From the NCBI RefSeq assembly GCF_011759375.1, contig NZ_JAARML010000002.1, forward strand, positions 2,232,001-2,296,000: a stretch of 64,000 nucleotides of DNA. Direction: 5' to 3'. A program made the position numbers and the translations under genes. The notes under the pieces are model-generated. The model saw only the letters and a program-made list of their open reading frames with translations, did no database searches and was not told the origin of the DNA. This DNA is from Paraflavitalea devenefica. GTDB lineage: Bacteria; Bacteroidota; Bacteroidia; Chitinophagales; Chitinophagaceae. Shown in pieces: positions 60,940-64,000 of this stretch (position 1 is its first letter; each line of letters starts with the position of its first letter).

Positions 60940-61835
60940 ACAGCGCCCTCCTTTTTGGTGCGTTGCGCACCAAATAAAGCAGAGAAATAGACGGATGACA
61001 GGTCGGGCGAGAAAGGCTCAAAGCCTGCATCGGGGCGGATACCACTCAGTATATGCACCTGTATTTTGCCGCCGGTCATCCGCGTGGAGATGACATTCAG
61101 GGTGGATTGGTACTGATGCAGCGTTTCTTTGGAAACGGTTTTCTGCCATACCTGTCCTTCCAGTGCTTCCGTTAATAAGCCGGGCCTGCCTTGTAAGATA
61201 ACTTTGCCACCGGCCAGGATGGCCATATTGGGACAGAGGTCATGCACATCTTCCACGATATGCGTAGACAGGATAACCACTACCTGCTCACCGATCTCGC
61301 TCAGCAGGTCGTGAAAGCGGTTGCGTTCCAAAGGGTCCAGTCCGGCGGTGGGTTCATCTACAATGATCAATTGCGGGTTGCCCAGCAGTGCTTGTGCAAT
61401 ACCGAAGCGCTGGCGCATGCCGCCGGAGTAAGTGCTCACCGCCTGCTTCCTGACTGCATACAAGTTGGTTTGCTGTAATAGTGCCAGTACCTGTTCTTTG
61501 CGCGCCTTCTTATCCGTGATACCCTTTAAAATGGCCAGGTGGTTCAGCAGGTCTATAGCGCTGATCTTTGGATATACGCCAAAGTCCTGCGGCAGGTAAC
61601 CCAGTTGACTGCGCAGTTGCTGTTCGTGCCGGAAGATGTCTTTGCCATCAAACAATACCTGCCCGCTATCGGGTGGTTGTAAAGTGGCCAGCGTGCGCAT
61701 TAAAGATGATTTGCCGGCGCCATTGGGGCCCAGGAGGCCAAACATGCCATTGGAAATGGTGAGGGAAACATTGTCCAGCGCCTTAACGCCGTTGGGATAG
61801 GTCTTGGAAAGGTTGCTTATTTGTAATCGCTGCAT
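60933..61835 (-). CDS. ABC transporter ATP-binding protein
   Basis: A 300-residue ATPase (start at 61835; a longer in-frame start at 61889 adds 18 residues lacking family character). Walker A is GPNGAGKS (about 36-43), the ABC signature YSGGM near 136-140, and Walker B LIIVDEP with TAGLDP (about 156-166). The Q-loop reads YLPQDFG near 80-86, and the H-loop is in STHIVEDVHDL. The C-terminal 80 residues are the extra domain of ABC-2 drug/lipid exporters. Its stop overlaps the start of the permease-M1 gene, so they form one transporter. Upstream, TTG-N20-TACTTTG may be its promoter. Confidence 0.94.
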   Translation of the reverse strand: MQRLQISNLSKTYPNGVKALDNVSLTISNGMFGLLGPNGAGKSSLMRTLATLQPPDSGQVLFDGKDIFRHEQQLRSQLGYLPQDFGVYPKISAIDLLNHLAILKGITDKKARKEQVLALLQQTNLYAVRKQAVSTYSGGMRQRFGIAQALLGNPQLIIVDEPTAGLDPLERNRFHDLLSEIGEQVVVILSTHIVEDVHDLCPNMAILAGGKVILQGRPGLLTEALEGQVWQKTVSKETLHQYQSTLNVISTRMTGGKIQVHILSGIRPDAGFEPFSPDLSSVYFSALFGAQRTKKEGAVC

Positions 61836-61859
61836 GGGACTTTTGTTTAAGAGTGGGTG

Positions 61860-61889
61860 CAAAGTACCCTGCCGGTGCAGGTTGTTCAA
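61860..61889 (-). promoter_or_regulatory. Possible promoter of the ABC ATPase-permease operon
   Basis: On the minus strand TTG (61887-61889) and TACTTTG (61860-61866) are 20 bases apart. The -7 box is one base shorter than TAnnTTTG, so this is a weak match. Confidence 0.35.
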
Positions 61890-61971
61890 TTATACATGAC
61901 CATGGAAAAGAAGATGATGATCAACGGCCTGTATAGGCTGTTTTCAGTTATTTTTTACTTACATCATGATA

Positions 61972-61989
61972 AATGATACGTTCATCATT
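61972..61989. promoter_or_regulatory. Inverted repeat upstream of the right-hand kinase
   Basis: AATGAT (61972-61977) and ATCATT (61984-61989) flank ACGTTC. It lies about 55 bases before the kinase start and just before AATATTTG, a near-match to the -7 box. A regulator site is possible but unproven. Confidence 0.3.
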
Positions 61990-62043
61990 AATATTTGCCC
62001 GGATGGACGGGCAGCCGTTTTTTTATCCTTTCATTCTGGTAAT

Positions 62044-63540
62044 ATGAAGCGATGGTATGATAAGCTGGAGCCTCTTACAAAGCGTTTTGAAGTGTTGTTG
62101 TATATAGGCCTGTTGTGCTGGATGGCTCTTTTTGACGTGCTGGAAAAAGGCGTGTATTCCTGGACGTATTACGGGAGCGCTTTGCTGGTATTGTTCCTGG
62201 TGCATTTGCCGGTATTGGTTTTCTCCTGGAACAGGGAACGTTGGAAACAACTACTTTCCGGGAGGCGGTACCTGCAATACTGGCTGGCTTGCTTTGGTGT
62301 TTATTTGGGGTTGCTTTTTGTCATTTGCAGTACTTTCCTGGAAGTGAATACGCGTTTCCAGCAATTGATCCCCATCAGCGCGCTCTTTATTTTCCTGCTC
62401 GAACTGTTGCTGACGGTTATCGCCTGGTACCGGAAGCGGGCCTTGCAATGGCAATGGATCAAGCGGTTGAGCCTGGAGCGGTCGGTGTTGATTAGCATTA
62501 TACTGATTGCCGTCCTCTTTTCTATCATGGCGGTGTCCAGTATGGGCAACCCGGAATATGACAGGCCCGGCGGGTTGCTGCTGGGTTTTGAGTTTAACTT
62601 TTGGAAAGTGCTCACCCACTTTGGTGTTTTTCTGAGTTTCCTGGTGCAGTTCCTGTTCATGTACCTGTGCGGCTATTTCTTTTTTTATATCAATAACCGG
62701 GTGCTTGTGCCCCGGGTATTGAAACAAAAAGGAGTGGTGATGTACATACTGGCCGGATTGGCCACGGTAGGCATCACTTATCCCATCATTGCGCAATTGC
62801 TATCCCTGCTGCCGGTGAATGGCAGATTGGGCAAGGTCTTTTCTGATAATCCCTTTTTACTGGAGAATGCTTTTGGGGCCATATTGATCATCCTGCTTAG
62901 TCTGCCGGTAGTGCTGGCCCTGCAATGGTCGAAGCAGAACAGCCGGATCATGTCGCTGGAAAAAGAAAAAGCAGAGGCCGAGCTGGACCTGCTCAAGCAA
63001 CAACTGAATCCACATTTCTTTTTCAATACCCTGAACAACCTGTATGCACTGAGCCTGGCGCAATCAACGCAAACACCGGAAAGCATTTTGCAGTTATCGG
63101 AGTTAATGCGTTATGTGATCTATAAAGCCAAAGAGCCGGCCGTGTCTGTACAGGAGGAAGTAAAGTACCTGGAAGATTATATGCAATTGCAACAGATCAG
63201 GCTCAAGCGGAAGCCGGATGTACAGTTTACAAAAGAGATAGCGGGCGATACGCCTCTGGTAGCACCCCTGTTGTTAATTGTGTTGGTCGAGAATGCCTTC
63301 AAGCATGGGGTAGAGCCTGCGGAAGGAACAGCCCTGCTGCACTTGTCGTTGTATGCAGACGCTACCCGGCTGTATTTTACGTGTGTGAATTCTTTTGAGC
63401 AGGAGGGGGAAGTGGCTGCCGGTATAGGATTGGCCAACCTGGAAAGACGATTGGCTTTGTTATACCCGGGTAAACACCAGTTGAAAACCGGGATAGAAAG
63501 TCATACTTTTAAGGCTGAACTGGAATTGGACCTGACATGA
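62044..63540 (+). CDS. LytS-type sensor histidine kinase
   Basis: A 498-residue inner-membrane kinase from the ATG at 62044 (an ATG at 61966 would add 26 residues without family character). About eight hydrophobic helices lie in the first 300 residues (for example YIGLLCWMALFDVL, SALLVLFLVHLPVLVFSW, WLACFGVYLGLLFVIC, SVLISIILIAVLFSIMAV). The HisKA_LytS core carries H324 in KQQLNPHFFFNTLNNLYALSL, the N box LLLIVLVENAFKHGVEP and the G box AAGIGLANLERRLALLYPG. The response-regulator gene begins 4 bases before its stop codon ends (ATGA). It shares neither size nor N-terminus with the kinase at 57 kb, so it may sense another signal. Confidence 0.93.
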   Translation: MKRWYDKLEPLTKRFEVLLYIGLLCWMALFDVLEKGVYSWTYYGSALLVLFLVHLPVLVFSWNRERWKQLLSGRRYLQYWLACFGVYLGLLFVICSTFLEVNTRFQQLIPISALFIFLLELLLTVIAWYRKRALQWQWIKRLSLERSVLISIILIAVLFSIMAVSSMGNPEYDRPGGLLLGFEFNFWKVLTHFGVFLSFLVQFLFMYLCGYFFFYINNRVLVPRVLKQKGVVMYILAGLATVGITYPIIAQLLSLLPVNGRLGKVFSDNPFLLENAFGAILIILLSLPVVLALQWSKQNSRIMSLEKEKAEAELDLLKQQLNPHFFFNTLNNLYALSLAQSTQTPESILQLSELMRYVIYKAKEPAVSVQEEVKYLEDYMQLQQIRLKRKPDVQFTKEIAGDTPLVAPLLLIVLVENAFKHGVEPAEGTALLHLSLYADATRLYFTCVNSFEQEGEVAAGIGLANLERRLALLYPGKHQLKTGIESHTFKAELELDLT

Positions 63541-64000
63541 AAATACGTTGTCTGATAGTGGATGATGAGCCGCTGGCGCACCAGGTGATCCTGAAATACG
63601 TGGAGGATATTCCTTTCCTGGAAGTGGTGGGGCAATGTCACCTGGCCACGGAGGCCCTTTCTTTCTTAAGTACCCAACCTGTTGATCTGATCTTCCTCGA
63701 TATCCGCATGCCTAAGCTGAGTGGCCTCGATTTCCTGCGTACGTTACAGCAACGGCCACTGGTGATCATCACTTCGGCGTATGAAGAACATGCGCTGGAA
63801 AGTTTTGACCTGGAGGTGTGTGATTACCTGCTCAAGCCTTTCCGGTTCGACCGCTTTTTGAAAGCAGCTAATCGCGCGCTGGCTATGTATACTTTACGGA
63901 AACAGGCTGCTGAAAGTACTGCTGCTGTCGTGCAGCCGGTAATGCCTGCTGAGCCTTTGCGTATCTACATCAAGTCGGATAAGAAACAGGTGCAGTTGGC
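63537..64000 (+). CDS. LytTR-family response regulator, N-terminal part
   Basis: The first 154 codons of a response regulator cut by the window edge. The receiver opens MKIRCLIVDDEPLAHQVILKYVED, with phospho-acceptor D55 in DLIFLDIRMPKLSGLDFL and the conserved Lys in YLLKPFRFDRF. After a linker rich in Ala/Val/Pro, the segment LRIYIKSDKKQVQL matches the first strand of a LytTR domain. It overlaps the kinase gene by 4 bases, forming a two-component operon like that at 55-57 kb. The DNA-binding part is outside the window. Confidence 0.9.
   Translation, partial: MKIRCLIVDDEPLAHQVILKYVEDIPFLEVVGQCHLATEALSFLSTQPVDLIFLDIRMPKLSGLDFLRTLQQRPLVIITSAYEEHALESFDLEVCDYLLKPFRFDRFLKAANRALAMYTLRKQAAESTAAVVQPVMPAEPLRIYIKSDKKQVQL

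Overview
The window looks like a chromosomal segment of a Bacteroidota bacterium, most likely Chitinophagaceae-like. The evidence is two SusC/SusD pairs, several secreted proteins with type IX secretion C-terminal domains (CHU_C/type B and type A), LytS/LytTR two-component pairs, and promoters of the Bacteroidota form TTTG-N18..20-TAnnTTTG. No rRNA, tRNA, CRISPR array, prophage or insertion sequence was recognised. About 47 genes are supported; a cupin gene (left edge) and a LytTR regulator (right edge) are cut by the window.

Layout. 1-11 kb: cupin tail, FtsX/MacB-type permease, T9SS type B protein, small RRM protein, then a glycan trio (GH130; helical-toroid protein; GT4 glycosyltransferase) and a GH29 fucosidase. 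11-23 kb: a second T9SS protein, NAD(P)-binding epimerase-like protein, hotdog thioesterase, GHL10-type glycosidase with HYR-like domains, FAD oxidase, small lipoprotein, kelch lipoprotein, DJ-1/AraC regulator and small exported proteins. 23-25 kb: a pair of unrecognised cytosolic genes, then a 650-base gene-poor gap holding an 11-bp-phased tandem repeat array (24333-24541), then an NTF2-like lipoprotein.

25.4-42.8 kb is one polysaccharide utilisation locus: GntR regulator, sodium:solute symporter, GH27/GH36-type alpha-galactosidase-like enzyme, SusC, SusD, two surface lipoproteins (DUF4959/5126/5000 and DUF4998/5013), GH95 and GH36. The enzymes point to a glycan with terminal alpha-galactosyl and/or alpha-L-fucosyl/galactosyl residues. 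SusC/D capture and import, GHs trim, the symporter takes up a released sugar, GntR senses it. Two families of short palindromic repeats are scattered in this locus, one copy lying inside the GH95 reading frame.

42.8-55.4 kb: two tandem NlpE-like paralogues, an ArsR/SRPBCC gene pair with clear twin operators around its promoter, a second SusC-SusD-DUF1735 operon (minus strand), a divergent lipoprotein, a triple-repeat T9SS protein, a beta-helix-like protein and an exported protein.

55.4-64 kb: an ABC ATPase and an ABC-2 permease fused to a C-terminal M1-type metallopeptidase, flanked on both sides by LytS-type kinase/LytTR regulator pairs. Direct repeats spaced exactly 21 bp lie upstream of the left kinase, and a related series lies at 50.9 kb between the second SusC operon and a lipoprotein. 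The permease-peptidase unit with its two sensor systems is the best candidate here for a poorly described system; the phased 11-bp array is the most unusual non-coding structure.
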